64,000 bases of DNA. Source: Orrella sp037026685 (GTDB lineage: Bacteria > Pseudomonadota > Gammaproteobacteria > Burkholderiales > Burkholderiaceae_B). A model generated the notes under the pieces. That model saw only the letters and a list, made by a program, of their open reading frames with translations. It ran no database searches and had not been told where the DNA came from. The position numbers and the translations under genes were made by a program. Of this stretch, positions 28,194-36,332 are shown piece by piece. Within the stretch, counting starts at the first letter, position 1, and every line of letters starts with the position of its first letter. The stretch lies in the NCBI RefSeq assembly GCF_037026685.1, contig NZ_JBANET010000010.1, positions 1 through 64,000 on the forward strand. The letters are read 5' to 3'.

Positions 28194-28267
28194 CGATTCG
28201 GTCGGGCGGGCATGCTTCACTATACACGCGGGCAGGCGGGCTTCTGAAGAGGGCCGCGGCGGGCCGC

Positions 28268-29041
28268 CTAGGCGGCCGGGTGCAGCCGTCCCTGCAGGTC
28301 CAGCACGCCGCGCGTCCAGGCGATGGGCGGCTGGGCGACGGCGCGGGCCACGTGGGCCAGGAAGGCGTCGCGCGGCACCGGGCGCGCGCCCAGGCTGGCC
28401 AGGTGGGCGGTCTGCTGCTGGCAATCTATCCAGGCCACGCCCTGGGCCTTCAGGTAGGCCACCAGATGGGCCAGCGCGATCTTCGAGGCATTGCTGACGC
28501 GGGTGAACATGGATTCGCCGAAGAACATGCGGCCCAGGCTCACGCCGTACAGGCCGCCTGCCAGTTCGCCGTCCTGCCAGGTCTCGATGCTGTGCACCTC
28601 GCCGGCCCGGTGCCAGGCCAGGTAGGCCTGGCGCATGGCCGGCGTGATCCAGGTGCCGCCGCCCGGTTCGCGCGGGGCGGCGCAGGCCCGCAGCACTGCC
28701 GCGCAATCGTGGTCCACCCGCACCTGCAGGGCCGTGTCCCCCTGCGCCTGGGCGCGCGCCAGCTGGCGCAGGCGCTTGCGCAGGGCGTGCGGCGGGGCGA
28801 AGTCCTGGCAGCGCAGGACCATGCGCGGCGAAGGGCTCCACCAGAGAATGGGATCGCCCTCGCCGAACCACGGGAAGATGCCTTGCCGGTAGGCGCTGCG
28901 CAGCCGTTCGACCGAGAGGTCCGCGCCGGCCGCCAGCAGGCCGTCCGGCTCGGTCAGCGCCGACTGCGGCGGCGGGAAGGGCGCGCCGGCGTGCAGCCAG
29001 GGCAGGCTAGGCACGCGGCCCCCGGCGCACGGCGGGCGCAA
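28268..29041 (-). CDS. aat: Leucyl/phenylalanyl-tRNA--protein transferase
   Basis: Aat adds Leu or Phe to proteins with N-terminal Lys or Arg, making N-degrons recognised by ClpS/ClpAP. The 257-residue protein has the family motif GLLAAGADLSVERLRSAYRQGIFPWF and then ILWWSPSPRMVL, HSIETW, GGLYGVSLGRMFFGESMF and WIDCQQQTAHLASLGA. It lies immediately after the Nudix gene (gap about 15 bases) and before bpt. The run Nudix-aat-bpt-pyrD may be one transcript. Confidence 0.95.
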   Translation of the reverse strand: MRPPCAGGRVPSLPWLHAGAPFPPPQSALTEPDGLLAAGADLSVERLRSAYRQGIFPWFGEGDPILWWSPSPRMVLRCQDFAPPHALRKRLRQLARAQAQGDTALQVRVDHDCAAVLRACAAPREPGGGTWITPAMRQAYLAWHRAGEVHSIETWQDGELAGGLYGVSLGRMFFGESMFTRVSNASKIALAHLVAYLKAQGVAWIDCQQQTAHLASLGARPVPRDAFLAHVARAVAQPPIAWTRGVLDLQGRLHPAA

Positions 29042-29056
29042 GGCGGTGGCCAGCGG

Positions 29057-29635
29057 TCATTCCTTGCCCAGGCTGTAGTGGTGCGGCCCCCAGTGGCCGT
29101 TTTCCCGGTCCTGCACGTAGTGGCGCAAGGTGCTGGCCACGGTGCGGAAGGAAAGCTCGTCCCAGGGTATCTCGGCCGGCTCGAACCAGCGCGCATACAG
29201 GCTTTCGGGGCCCGGATCCAGCTCGGGCCCCAGCGCGCGGGCCAGGAAATACAGGTGCACCTGCTCGACCTGCGGCACGTCGATCACGGTGTAGAGCGCG
29301 CCCAGCTCGATGCGCGCGCCGGATTCCTCCTGCGTTTCGCGCGCCGCGCCTTGTTCGGTGGTCTCGCCCAGCTCCATGAAGCCGGCCGGCAGCGTCCAGG
29401 TGTCGTAGCGCGGCTCGATGGCGCGGCGGCACAGCAGGATGCGGCCTTCCCAGACCGGGACGGTGCCCACCACCATGCGCGGGTTCTGGTAGTGCACGGC
29501 GCCGCAGTGGTGGCACAGGTCGCGCAGCCGGTTGTCGCCGGGTGGAACCTCGCGGCTGAGCGTGGCGCCGCATTGGCTGCAATAGCGTTGGCTGCGGGGA
29601 GCGGGGAAGTAGAAGTCGGGCGCGCGCGGGGTCAT
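29057..29635 (-). CDS. Nudix hydrolase with N-terminal zinc ribbon
   Basis: This 192-residue pyrophosphohydrolase has an N-terminal four-cysteine ribbon (YCSQCGATL ... DLCHHCGAVHYQNPR, about 18-52) and a complete Nudix box, GFMELGETTEQGAARETQEE followed by SGA (about 85-107). This layout resembles NUDT/ADP-ribose or NADH pyrophosphatases with a Nudix_N_2 ribbon. The exact substrate, a nucleoside diphosphate linked to another moiety, is unknown. It sits directly upstream of aat. Confidence 0.9.
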   Translation of the reverse strand: MTPRAPDFYFPAPRSQRYCSQCGATLSREVPPGDNRLRDLCHHCGAVHYQNPRMVVGTVPVWEGRILLCRRAIEPRYDTWTLPAGFMELGETTEQGAARETQEESGARIELGALYTVIDVPQVEQVHLYFLARALGPELDPGPESLYARWFEPAEIPWDELSFRTVASTLRHYVQDRENGHWGPHHYSLGKE

Positions 29636-29644
29636 GCAGCGATT

Positions 29645-30256
29645 CTACCGAAGCGGCTTGCCGGCGGCTGGCTGGCGCACGAATCCCAGGACCTCGGCGG
29701 CATCCCGCTCGCCCAGGGACCGCAGCAGGGCTCCGGGGCCCTGCCCGGCCGGCGCGGCCAGCGCCTGGCCCGCCTCGGGCAGGGGCGCTTCCAGGCGGTC
29801 GATCAAGGGCTGGCCTTCGGCGGTGCGCAGCATCTGAAGGATGCCGGGCAGCTCGCGGTCGTCCACGCGCGCCGGCCCCGCATCGGTCAAGGCGTACAGC
29901 TGGCCTTGCCCCGGGTCGAGCCACCACTGCGCCACGTGCCGCACCGCCAGCCCCGTGTGGGTCTGCAGGCCGGGTCCCCGGTCGGCCCGGCGCAGGATGA
30001 AAGGCGCGGCGTCCAGCCGCACGTAGACGCGCTGGGGCCCGTTCTGCACGTACCAATTGCCGTGGGCGTCGCCGGTATAGTTGCGCTGCATGAACCGGGC
30101 GATGCCGGGGTGGGTGATCGGCGTGCCGGGACCGCCCGCGGCGCTGTCCCCATCCGGGTGCAGGCGCCACTGGCCCCGAGGGTCCAGCGAAAGCCAGCCG
30201 TAGGCGGCCGGCACGTCGGGCCAGCGGGCCATGGCGGCAAGTACGTTCTCGTCCAT
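29645..30256 (-). CDS. Conserved hypothetical protein (unknown DUF)
   Basis: This 203-residue protein of unknown function is probably cytosolic. The start is the ATG giving MDENVLAAMARWPDVPAAYGWLSLDP, with GGAG upstream. The central part (DAHGNWYVQNGPQRVYVRLDAAPFILRR) is strand-rich, and HVAQWWLDPGQGQLYALTDAGPARVDDREL follows. It looks like a DUF found in Burkholderiales, but I cannot name it with confidence. It ends ten bases before the Nudix gene start and is likely co-transcribed with Nudix, aat and bpt. Confidence 0.65.
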   Translation of the reverse strand: MDENVLAAMARWPDVPAAYGWLSLDPRGQWRLHPDGDSAAGGPGTPITHPGIARFMQRNYTGDAHGNWYVQNGPQRVYVRLDAAPFILRRADRGPGLQTHTGLAVRHVAQWWLDPGQGQLYALTDAGPARVDDRELPGILQMLRTAEGQPLIDRLEAPLPEAGQALAAPAGQGPGALLRSLGERDAAEVLGFVRQPAAGKPLR

Positions 30257-30359
30257 CGGAAGCTCCAGCTGCGGGTCCCTTATTGTAGAAAGGCCGCGCC
30301 GGGCCGCGTTTCTGGTACCTTGCCCCAAGGCTTTCCCAACTTCCTGGAGCAAGACCCTC

Positions 30360-30578
30360 ATGGACAAGCTGCCTCACGAGCTCGCGCCCGGCTACTACTG
30401 GTACACGGTCGATGGCGATCCGCCCTCGGTCATCCATATCCATGCCAACGGCACCGCCACCCTGATGGGCACGGATTTCAAGATGAGCGCGGCCGACGTC
30501 GCGGCCATGGTGCAGCGCGGCGAACGTTTTTTCTGGATCGAGCCGCCGCCCGTGGGCCAGGACGCGGCAGGCGCCTGA
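30360..30578 (+). CDS. Small conserved hypothetical protein
   Basis: This 72-residue acidic protein (MDKLPHELAPGYYWYTVDGD..., then HANGTATLMGTDFKMSAADVAAMVQRGERFFWIEPP) is well composed for its size. It has a clear start next to a promoter-like AT-rich patch. No family is recognised. It is divergent from the DUF gene by 103 bases. Confidence 0.6.
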   Translation: MDKLPHELAPGYYWYTVDGDPPSVIHIHANGTATLMGTDFKMSAADVAAMVQRGERFFWIEPPPVGQDAAGA

Positions 30579-30606
30579 GCGGCGGCGCGCCCCGGGCCGG
30601 CCACGG

Positions 30607-30999
30607 CTAGTGGGTATTGGCCGCGCCGGGCTGGCTGTTCTGCAAGCGGGCCTGCGATTCGAGGATCAGCTGCTCCAGGTGCGGCGTGGTCTGCAAGGCC
30701 ACGTAGGGCGCCGCATCGCCGTCCTCGTCGGTGTCGGTCTCGATGCGCAGCACGATGGACTGGCCCTCGAAGGCGTCGGGCGCGGCCCGGCGCGCCACGT
30801 ATTCGCGCAGCAGCCCGTCGACCGCGGCCTGGGCGTCAGGCAGCGCCTCGTCCAGGTTGTCGCGGCCCTGCAGGGCCGATTCCACCACGCGGCCCAGGTC
30901 CCAGGTAAAGAAGACCAGGGCGTTTTCGCCGCGGCACTCCGGATGCTGGTAGCCCCACTGCACGGCAGGGGAAGAAGAGGTATGCGTAGTCTGGGTCAT
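30607..30999 (-). CDS. Conserved hypothetical protein
   Basis: This 130-residue protein has an aromatic N-terminal part (VQWGYQHPECRGENALVFFTWDLGRVVESALQGRDNLDEAL) and then an acidic region with TDTDEDGDAAPYVALQTTPHLEQLILESQARL. No domain is recognised. The ATG at 30999 is chosen because the upstream reading frame is Pro/Arg-rich and crosses a G/C-rich intergenic region. Convergent with the small gene at 30360. Confidence 0.6.
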   Translation of the reverse strand: MTQTTHTSSSPAVQWGYQHPECRGENALVFFTWDLGRVVESALQGRDNLDEALPDAQAAVDGLLREYVARRAAPDAFEGQSIVLRIETDTDEDGDAAPYVALQTTPHLEQLILESQARLQNSQPGAANTH

Positions 31000-31160
31000 G
31001 ATGGGTTCAGTTTGCCAAATATCGGCCCGCCTGCCAAACGGCCGGGGGACGGATCGGCCGGCGCAGGGCGCCGCCGGCCGGAACGGACCGCCGCCGGGCC
31101 GTGCGGCGCGGCGAACCGGGGTGATAGACTCTGCCGCCGCAGCAGCAGTCCCCCGGTAGC

Positions 31161-32069
31161 ATGACCCGCGCCAAGAGATCCGCACCCGCCACGAGAAGAC
31201 GCACGAGCACCCGAAAAAAAGGCCCCCGCACCGGGCGCGCATGGCGGTTCCTGCGCGCCATGCTGCTGTCCGCGGCCGCCTCGTTCGGGGCGGCATCCTA
31301 CCTGATGCACCCGCAATGGCGGGCGGACTTCCCGCCCGGCCAGGTCCTGGCATGGCTGGGTTGGCCACCGCAAGAGCCGTTCGCGCCGCTCGTGGCCGCC
31401 TCCGGGCCGCTGGCGCAAACCGATTTTTCGCAATGCAGGCAGTTCTTCCCCCAGGGCCAGCCGCCTGCCGTCCCCGCCGCCCCCGGCCTGAGGGAGCTGT
31501 GTTTTTCGTCTTTCGCGGTGCTGCACAGCGGCCAGACGAAGACCCCGGTGTTTGCGGCCACGCGCCTGAACCGGCAGATGCTGGCCCGGGCGCCGCAGGT
31601 CCAGCGCCAGGACAGGTTCTATGCCGAAGCGCGCCTGCCCAAGGCCGAGCGGGCCGAATTGGCCGACTACCGGGGCTCGGGCTACTCGCGCGGGCACATG
31701 GCGCCGGCCGGCGACATGCATACGGACGAGGCGATGGCGCAGAGCTTTTCCCTGGCCAACATGGTGCCCCAGGACCAGGCGCACAACGCCGGGGCCTGGA
31801 ACCGCATCGAGCAGGACACACGCAAGTACGTGATGCGGGCCGCGGGCGACGTCTATGTATTTACCGGGCCGGTCTATGCCGGCACGCCGTTGGCGATCGG
31901 AGCGGGCGTGGCCGTGCCCAGCCACCTGTTCAAGCTGGTCTACGACGATACGACCGGACGCTCCTGGGTCCATTGGCAGGCCAACCACGCCAGCGCGCAG
32001 CCCGGGCCGCCGATCGGCTACGCCGAGTTCGTGCGGCGCACGGGGCTGCGGCTGCTGCCTTGGCCGTAG
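31161..32069 (+). CDS. DNA/RNA non-specific endonuclease (NUC1 family), membrane-anchored
   Basis: This 302-residue nuclease has a strongly basic N-terminus (about 1-28), then one hydrophobic segment (AMLLSAAASFGAASYLM, about 33-49) that anchors or exports the catalytic domain. The beta-beta-alpha-metal motif reads SRGHMAPAGDM instead of the usual DRGH, keeping the catalytic histidine, and NMVPQDQAHNAGAWNRIEQ supplies the metal-binding asparagine region. Likely periplasmic DNA/RNA degradation. It is the last gene before base composition drops. Confidence 0.88.
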   Translation: MTRAKRSAPATRRRTSTRKKGPRTGRAWRFLRAMLLSAAASFGAASYLMHPQWRADFPPGQVLAWLGWPPQEPFAPLVAASGPLAQTDFSQCRQFFPQGQPPAVPAAPGLRELCFSSFAVLHSGQTKTPVFAATRLNRQMLARAPQVQRQDRFYAEARLPKAERAELADYRGSGYSRGHMAPAGDMHTDEAMAQSFSLANMVPQDQAHNAGAWNRIEQDTRKYVMRAAGDVYVFTGPVYAGTPLAIGAGVAVPSHLFKLVYDDTTGRSWVHWQANHASAQPGPPIGYAEFVRRTGLRLLPWP

Positions 32070-32358
32070 GGGGGGCACAGGGATAAGGTGCAACCGATTT
32101 TGGTTGTTACGGTGCAGTCGAGGGCTTGGTGATTTCGTGCTTCAGCGGTCTCGTCTTATTGCATGGATGCTGTTGGTTGAGCAACTGGCATTTTGAGACG
32201 AGCGCATCCAGTTGGATGCGCTTATTGGCGGAGACGATGTCGGGAGATTCAGCAAGTAAGATTTCCCAGAGAAAACCAGCCCTAAGTAGGGAGACCGCCA
32301 TTTCGGCGGCTTACTTACTAAAGTGCCGAAGTGCTTCCCTCCCATCGCGATCGGAGCA
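32070..32358. other. AT-richer gene-free segment, left edge of the tRNA-Cys islet
   Basis: About 290 bases hold no convincing gene. A hairpin CCGCC/GGCGG (32295-32299 with 32305-32309) flanked by TAAGTA/TACTTA lies near 32284-32316, downstream of the minus-strand nuclease stop, and may be its terminator although no T-run follows. GC content is visibly lower than to the left. Confidence 0.4.
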
Positions 32359-33456
32359 TTAGTCGCTGATGCTAAAGCGTTCCTTCAGGCGCGCTACTGT
32401 ATGCACCCACTTGGGTTTCTTCGGACGCGCTACGGTGTTTTGGTTGCCGAAGAATCCCTTTTCCTTGATTGCTTGGGACTTGGGCACGGACTTGAGCCAC
32501 TTGACGCGCACGAAGTATTCGCAGCGATCTGGATCTTCAGAGCACAATACCTTGTTGGCAATGTCGGCGCCAGACTGAAGGATCGGCAAGCTTTGTCCAT
32601 TGACCATAACTTTGAAATCATCAATCGGCAGACGGGCTTCTTCAACAATGCCCACGCCTACGTAGCCAGAGCCCGGGATGTTGACCCATACACGATTGCC
32701 AGGAGAGAGCATCAGCAGACTGTTGCTGTACCAGCTCTTGCCGCCGCCGCTGATGTAGCCGTACTTTACGGCGTCCTCCCAATTGCGGTTGCCTCCAAAG
32801 GAAACGTAGTATTCGTTGCTTAGCTCGTTTCCGGCGACAGTTTCGCGGGTCTCGGCCGGGATGGTGGTGGGGTCGCGTAACCAGGCGCGGGTCAAGTATT
32901 GGCGGTCTCCGTCACGGAAGGAGCGAAAGAAGACAGCGTTGATGTTCACGCCATGGTAATCGGCGAGGTAGTTGACGATCCGCTCCGTGCAAGCATCTAG
33001 TTCGCTTGCAACGATGATCAGTTCGTGCTCGGAGTTGATTTCGTCAGGCATTTCGTCCAAGCCGAAATGCTTGCAGAATGCATCGTCTAGCGACTGTCCC
33101 TTTGAGACGCCAGAGTCTTCACGTTCGATATATCGGGCCCAAATATGCGCTACATCAGCATCATCGAGGGTATGTACCCAGGAGCCGTAGTCCAGCGTCT
33201 GGGCAATGATTTCCCGCGGCGTGCGATCACGCTTGATTTCGATTACAGCGAGGTCGCCATCCGAAGAAATGGCAAGAAGGTCGACCACCTTGTCAAAACT
33301 TGTCTTGACTTGCCGGCCGATCACCATAAGGTGAGGGCCGATAATGTCGATGTTTCTCTGAATCAGGTCTTCGAGTTTGCGTTCGTCATCAAGGGCTTTT
33401 GGACTGATTGGCTCGATGGCCTGGTCCATGCGCCAGACTCCAAGTTCGATGGGCAT
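32359..33456 (-). CDS. PD-(D/E)XK nuclease with PUA/EVE-like C-terminal part
   Basis: This 365-residue protein has an N-terminal NucS/DUF91-like domain with a PD-(D/E)XK core: D59 in VVDLLAIS, and E73 and K75 in LAVIEIKRDRTPREI. A YGSWVHTL helix follows. The C-terminal part (about 205-300) has a pattern (EYYVSFGGNRNWEDAVKYGY, then PGNRVWVNIPGSGYVGVGIV) that recalls PUA/EVE-like readers of modified bases. Such a fusion would suit modification-dependent cleavage or DNA repair. Codon use is less GC-biased than its neighbours, suggesting transfer. No partner methylase is visible. The nuclease domain call is firmer than the reader call. Confidence 0.72.
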   Translation of the reverse strand: MPIELGVWRMDQAIEPISPKALDDERKLEDLIQRNIDIIGPHLMVIGRQVKTSFDKVVDLLAISSDGDLAVIEIKRDRTPREIIAQTLDYGSWVHTLDDADVAHIWARYIEREDSGVSKGQSLDDAFCKHFGLDEMPDEINSEHELIIVASELDACTERIVNYLADYHGVNINAVFFRSFRDGDRQYLTRAWLRDPTTIPAETRETVAGNELSNEYYVSFGGNRNWEDAVKYGYISGGGKSWYSNSLLMLSPGNRVWVNIPGSGYVGVGIVEEARLPIDDFKVMVNGQSLPILQSGADIANKVLCSEDPDRCEYFVRVKWLKSVPKSQAIKEKGFFGNQNTVARPKKPKWVHTVARLKERFSISD

Positions 33457-33969
33457 AGTTGAAATCTAGATTGGTTGAGTGAAGGGACGGTGAAGGCCCT
33501 TTCCGAGCTAATTTCTATCGGTGCCGTTTTCTTTAAGCCGCACTCTAGGGATGAAGGGCGCTGGCGCTTTATCCAGGAAGAACCCAGCGATTTTAAGTGA
33601 ACTATACTATCAGGATGCGAAATGGAGGTGTGGAACCCGCGCAGTTCTATCGCCATCAAAGTGGATGGCGGCAAAGTGTTTTCGGCTATGGAATCGCGGG
33701 CTTTTGCCAATCAAAGCAAGGCGATTCTCAATGCCTCAAACCCGCGGGCAAGGTTGCAACTAGGTACGTGAACCGGCCTTGCCAAACGAATCAGGACTTG
33801 ATGTCGAATCTTTCTGGCCCAGAGATCGTTCTTAAGTATTTAAGTAAACTGGGCTACAGAAGCAGGACACTAGAAGATTCTTTGCCGGAAAACTGTGACG
33901 GAATGGGTTGCTCCAAAAACAGCAAACGGTCGCGCTATCTGGTTGGAAAAGCAGGGAAGGGGGCGGATC
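33457..33969. other. Gene-free segment within the islet
   Basis: About 510 bases contain only short, overlapping frames with no recognisable protein. It includes the promoter area of both flanking genes. AT-rich stretches near 33590-33610 and 33830-33850 could be promoters. I see nothing else. Confidence 0.4.
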
Positions 33970-34395
33970 ATGAAAACTTCTTGGGCAGTCTTCGTTGCAT
34001 TGCTGCTTGTTCTTGTCCCGCCTGGGTCTGATGCGAAGCAGTGCCGCAAGGGGCAGCCTTGTGGAAATTCCTGCATTTCGTGGAGTAAAACTTGCAGGAT
34101 TGGATCTGGTAGCGCGAGTTCTTCAGGCTACCGTGCTTCCACTGGGGCGGCCCGTGTTGTGGCGCCCGCGGCCGCGGTTGCAGCTCCTATCACCGGGACG
34201 TCGGCTGCTCCAGCCGAGACGCTCCGAACAGCAGTGAGTGCGGCAGTGTTCGAGTGGCCCGATTTAGACGCGCCCGTTGTTCGTTCTGTTCCGGTTGGAA
34301 CCGTTGTGCGGGTGCATGCAAGGCATAAGGATTGGGTGAGGATTAGCCCAAAGTCCGCTCAACCTGAGTGGATGCCTGGCTCGGTATTCAAATGA
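33970..34395 (+). CDS. Secreted Cys-motif protein with C-terminal SH3-like domain
   Basis: This 141-residue exported protein has a signal peptide (MKTSWAVFVALLLVLVPPGSDAK), then a short cysteine motif (QCRKGQPCGNSCISWSKTCR, about 24-43) like the CG.(S/T)CI modules of other small secreted proteins. An Ala/Ser/Pro linker follows. The C-terminal bacterial SH3 domain (about 80-141) has VFEWPDLDAPVVRSVPVGTV and DWVRISPKSAQPEWMP. SH3b domains often bind cell wall or protein ligands. It is probably periplasmic, and its role is unknown. It has its own start ATG with a GGGGGCGG stretch upstream. Confidence 0.7.
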   Translation: MKTSWAVFVALLLVLVPPGSDAKQCRKGQPCGNSCISWSKTCRIGSGSASSSGYRASTGAARVVAPAAAVAAPITGTSAAPAETLRTAVSAAVFEWPDLDAPVVRSVPVGTVVRVHARHKDWVRISPKSAQPEWMPGSVFK

Positions 34396-34871
34396 CTTCC
34401 CTATCATTATCTCCATAATCGTTTTATTAGGCAGGGAACGTCAAGGTTCGCGCGCTGGCTCCGCGGCGGTATTCCTGGTGATAATTTTGAGTCGGGTAAG
34501 GCCAGCATCAGCGTAAAAAATTTCTAGTTTCAGTGCTGTGGTGGGTGCATCTGCGCCAATAGCAGTGTTACGGCGGAGATCACGCAGCTTGACACTAAAG
34601 TATCTCTTACGGATTGCAAGCGGGCCGGCAAGCAGCTTGTGCGGCTCGTTTCGGCCTTGGCTTCCATGACCCATGGCTCCAGGCGTAAGGCGACCAGAGA
34701 TGTCTCGGCGCATGAGAGCGCCTGCCTTACGCTCGACAATCCGGACCCGGTACACGTACTCGGCCCGCCGCAGATCTTGCGAAACCGGGCAGTCTCCCAG
34801 GGTAGCGGGCGCACGTCCGGAACGCTCCGGCGGGTAGCCTGGATTTTGCGTAGCTGGTCGTGGGTTAATGC

Positions 34872-34884
34872 GGGGGGGGGGGGG
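34872..34884. repeat. Homopolymeric tract of 13 G
   Basis: An uninterrupted run of 13 G (C on the minus strand), about 150 bases beyond the 3' end of tRNA-Cys. Tracts this long are prone to slippage during replication. Confidence 0.95.
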
Positions 34885-34995
34885 CAGACCGCAAGTCCTA
34901 GCATGAACTGTATGTTTATGCAGTGCATGCCAGGAGGAATCGGCGGCGGTCGGTGCTGGTGTGTGGCAATGTCAGGAATTCCCCACACAGGCCCC

Positions 34996-35027
34996 AAAAA
35001 CAAAACGGCCCCCATCGCTGGGAGCCG
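34996..35027 (-). terminator. Terminator of tRNA-Cys
   Basis: Read on the minus strand, CGGCTCCCA and TGGGGGCCG pair around GCGA, followed by TTTTGTTTTT. It starts about ten bases beyond the tRNA 3' end. Confidence 0.85.
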
Positions 35028-35036
35028 CTTCTGTCT

Positions 35037-35110
35037 TGGAGGCGCAAGCCGGAATCGAACCGACGTACACGGATTTGCAATCCGCTGCATAACCACTCTG
35101 CCATTGCGCC
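35037..35110 (-). tRNA. tRNA-Cys (GCA)
   Basis: The 74-base cloverleaf on the minus strand begins GGCGCAATGGCAGAG and ends TTGCGCC-T-CCA, with the acceptor stem GGCGCAA/TTGCGCC fully paired. The anticodon loop TTGCAAA gives anticodon GCA, which reads Cys UGC/UGU. The discriminator base is U, as required for cysteinyl-tRNA synthetase, and CCA is encoded. Its 3' side borders the AT-richer islet, a common insertion place for mobile DNA, but no integrase or duplicated tRNA end was found. Confidence 0.96.
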
Positions 35111-35206
35111 GCAAAATGGGTTAAGCCAGCTAGTATACCGTACCTGAGCTCGTTGCGTAAGCGCCAGACGCCCGCCCCGCGGGGGCCCCTTTCTTCGGCC
35201 TTTTCC

Positions 35207-36118
35207 ATGAATCCTGCCCGTATCGACCTGGTCACGTTGTCCCTGTTCGTCTCCGTGGTGCGCCTGGGCAGCATCTCGGCCGGCGCGCGGCAGGCGCACC
35301 TGGCCGTGGGCGCGGCCAGCAAGCGCATCGCCGACCTGGAGGCGGCGCTGGGCACGGCGCTGCTGTATCGCCATGCCAGCGGCGTGCAGCCCACCGAGGC
35401 CGGGCAGGCCTGCCTGCGCCACGCCCTGCGCGTGCTGGGCGAGGTCGAGCAGATGGCGGGCGCGCTCTCGGACTATGCCCACGGGGTCAAGGGCACGGTG
35501 CGGCTATATGCCAACACCTCGGCCATCACGCAGTTCCTGGCCGATGACCTGGCTGCCTTCATGCGCGCGCATCCTGCGGTGCAGATACACATGAAGGAAG
35601 AAAACAGCACCACCATCGTGCGCGCCCTGGCCGAGAACCAGGCCGACCTGGGCATCTTCGCCGACCGCACGCCCAGCGGCGAGCTGGCGGTCTATCCCTA
35701 TCGCGGCGACCAGCTGGTGGTGGTGGCGCCGCCGCGCCATCCGCTGGCGCAGGCCCGGCAGCTCAATTTTGCGCAGACCCTGGACTACGACTATGTCGGC
35801 CTGTCGCAAAGCACCTCGCTGGCCATGCGGCTGCAGGAGGAGTGCGAGCGCCTGGGCCGCGAGCTCAAGCTGCGCATCCAGGTGCGCGGCTTCGATTCCA
35901 TCTGCCGCATGGCGGTGTCCACCGGCTTTATCGGCATCCTGCCCCGGCTGGCGGCCGCGCCGCATGCGCAATCGATGCAGCTGACGCTGATCCCGCTGGT
36001 CGACGGCTGGGCGCGCCGCGAGCTGATCATCGGCGCGCGCGAGACCGAGTCGCTAAGCAGCGCGGCGCGGCAATTGCTGTCGCACCTGCAGGCGGCGGGG
36101 CAATCGGGGCTGCAATAA
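35207..36118 (+). CDS. LysR family transcriptional regulator
   Basis: This 303-residue LysR regulator has an N-terminal winged helix (LSLFVSVVRLGSISAGARQAHLAVGAASKRIADLEAALG, about 8-46) and an effector domain with IQVRGFDSICRMAVSTGFIGILP. The start is the ATG giving MNPARID. Its likely target is the downstream CaiB-HMG-lyase-Bug operon, which lies 214 bases away in the same direction. The last codons and stop are inside the first copy of a 20-bp tandem repeat. Confidence 0.92.
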   Translation: MNPARIDLVTLSLFVSVVRLGSISAGARQAHLAVGAASKRIADLEAALGTALLYRHASGVQPTEAGQACLRHALRVLGEVEQMAGALSDYAHGVKGTVRLYANTSAITQFLADDLAAFMRAHPAVQIHMKEENSTTIVRALAENQADLGIFADRTPSGELAVYPYRGDQLVVVAPPRHPLAQARQLNFAQTLDYDYVGLSQSTSLAMRLQEECERLGRELKLRIQVRGFDSICRMAVSTGFIGILPRLAAAPHAQSMQLTLIPLVDGWARRELIIGARETESLSSAARQLLSHLQAAGQSGLQ

Positions 36119-36160
36119 GGCAGTCGGGGCTGCAATAAGGCAATCGGGGTTGCAATAAGG
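36101..36160 (+). repeat. Three tandem copies of a 20-bp unit over a gene end
   Basis: CAATCGGGGCTGCAATAAGG (36101-36120) is followed by copies differing at one base each (CAG at 36123 and GGT at 36150). The unit length is not a multiple of three. The LysR stop codon TAA lies in the first copy (36116-36118), so copy-number change leaves the protein intact. Confidence 0.95.
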
Positions 36161-36332
36161 GGCCTGCGGGGCGGGCCACAGGGCGCCGCGCCTGAGGGTG
36201 GGGCGCCACCCCTGGGGTTTGCCCGGATTTCGTATTTTGCGATAACCCTTTTCCCCTTTTAACGATTCCGGCGGGCCGGGCGCACGCTCCATACTGCGGC
36301 TCTCGCAACTTCCCACGAGCTGGAAACGCCCC

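Larger units (their letters stand above)
34396..35036. other. Gene-poor end of the islet, with a poly-G tract
   Basis: No confident gene. A minus-strand frame (about 34441-34755, with an open upstream extension) reads as a possible protein only if a frame change occurs at the poly-G tract. tRNA-Cys and its terminator bound the segment on the right. Confidence 0.4.

Noticed and set aside
33597..34031. Plus-strand frame in the islet overlapping the SH3 gene's start
   Set aside because: Different frame from the signal-peptide gene at 33970; no homologous features or ribosome site.
32070..35036. An intact integrated element with integrase and duplicated tRNA-Cys end
   Set aside because: I searched by eye for a copy of the tRNA 3' end near 32070-32360 and for an integrase and found neither; only the composition shift supports transfer.
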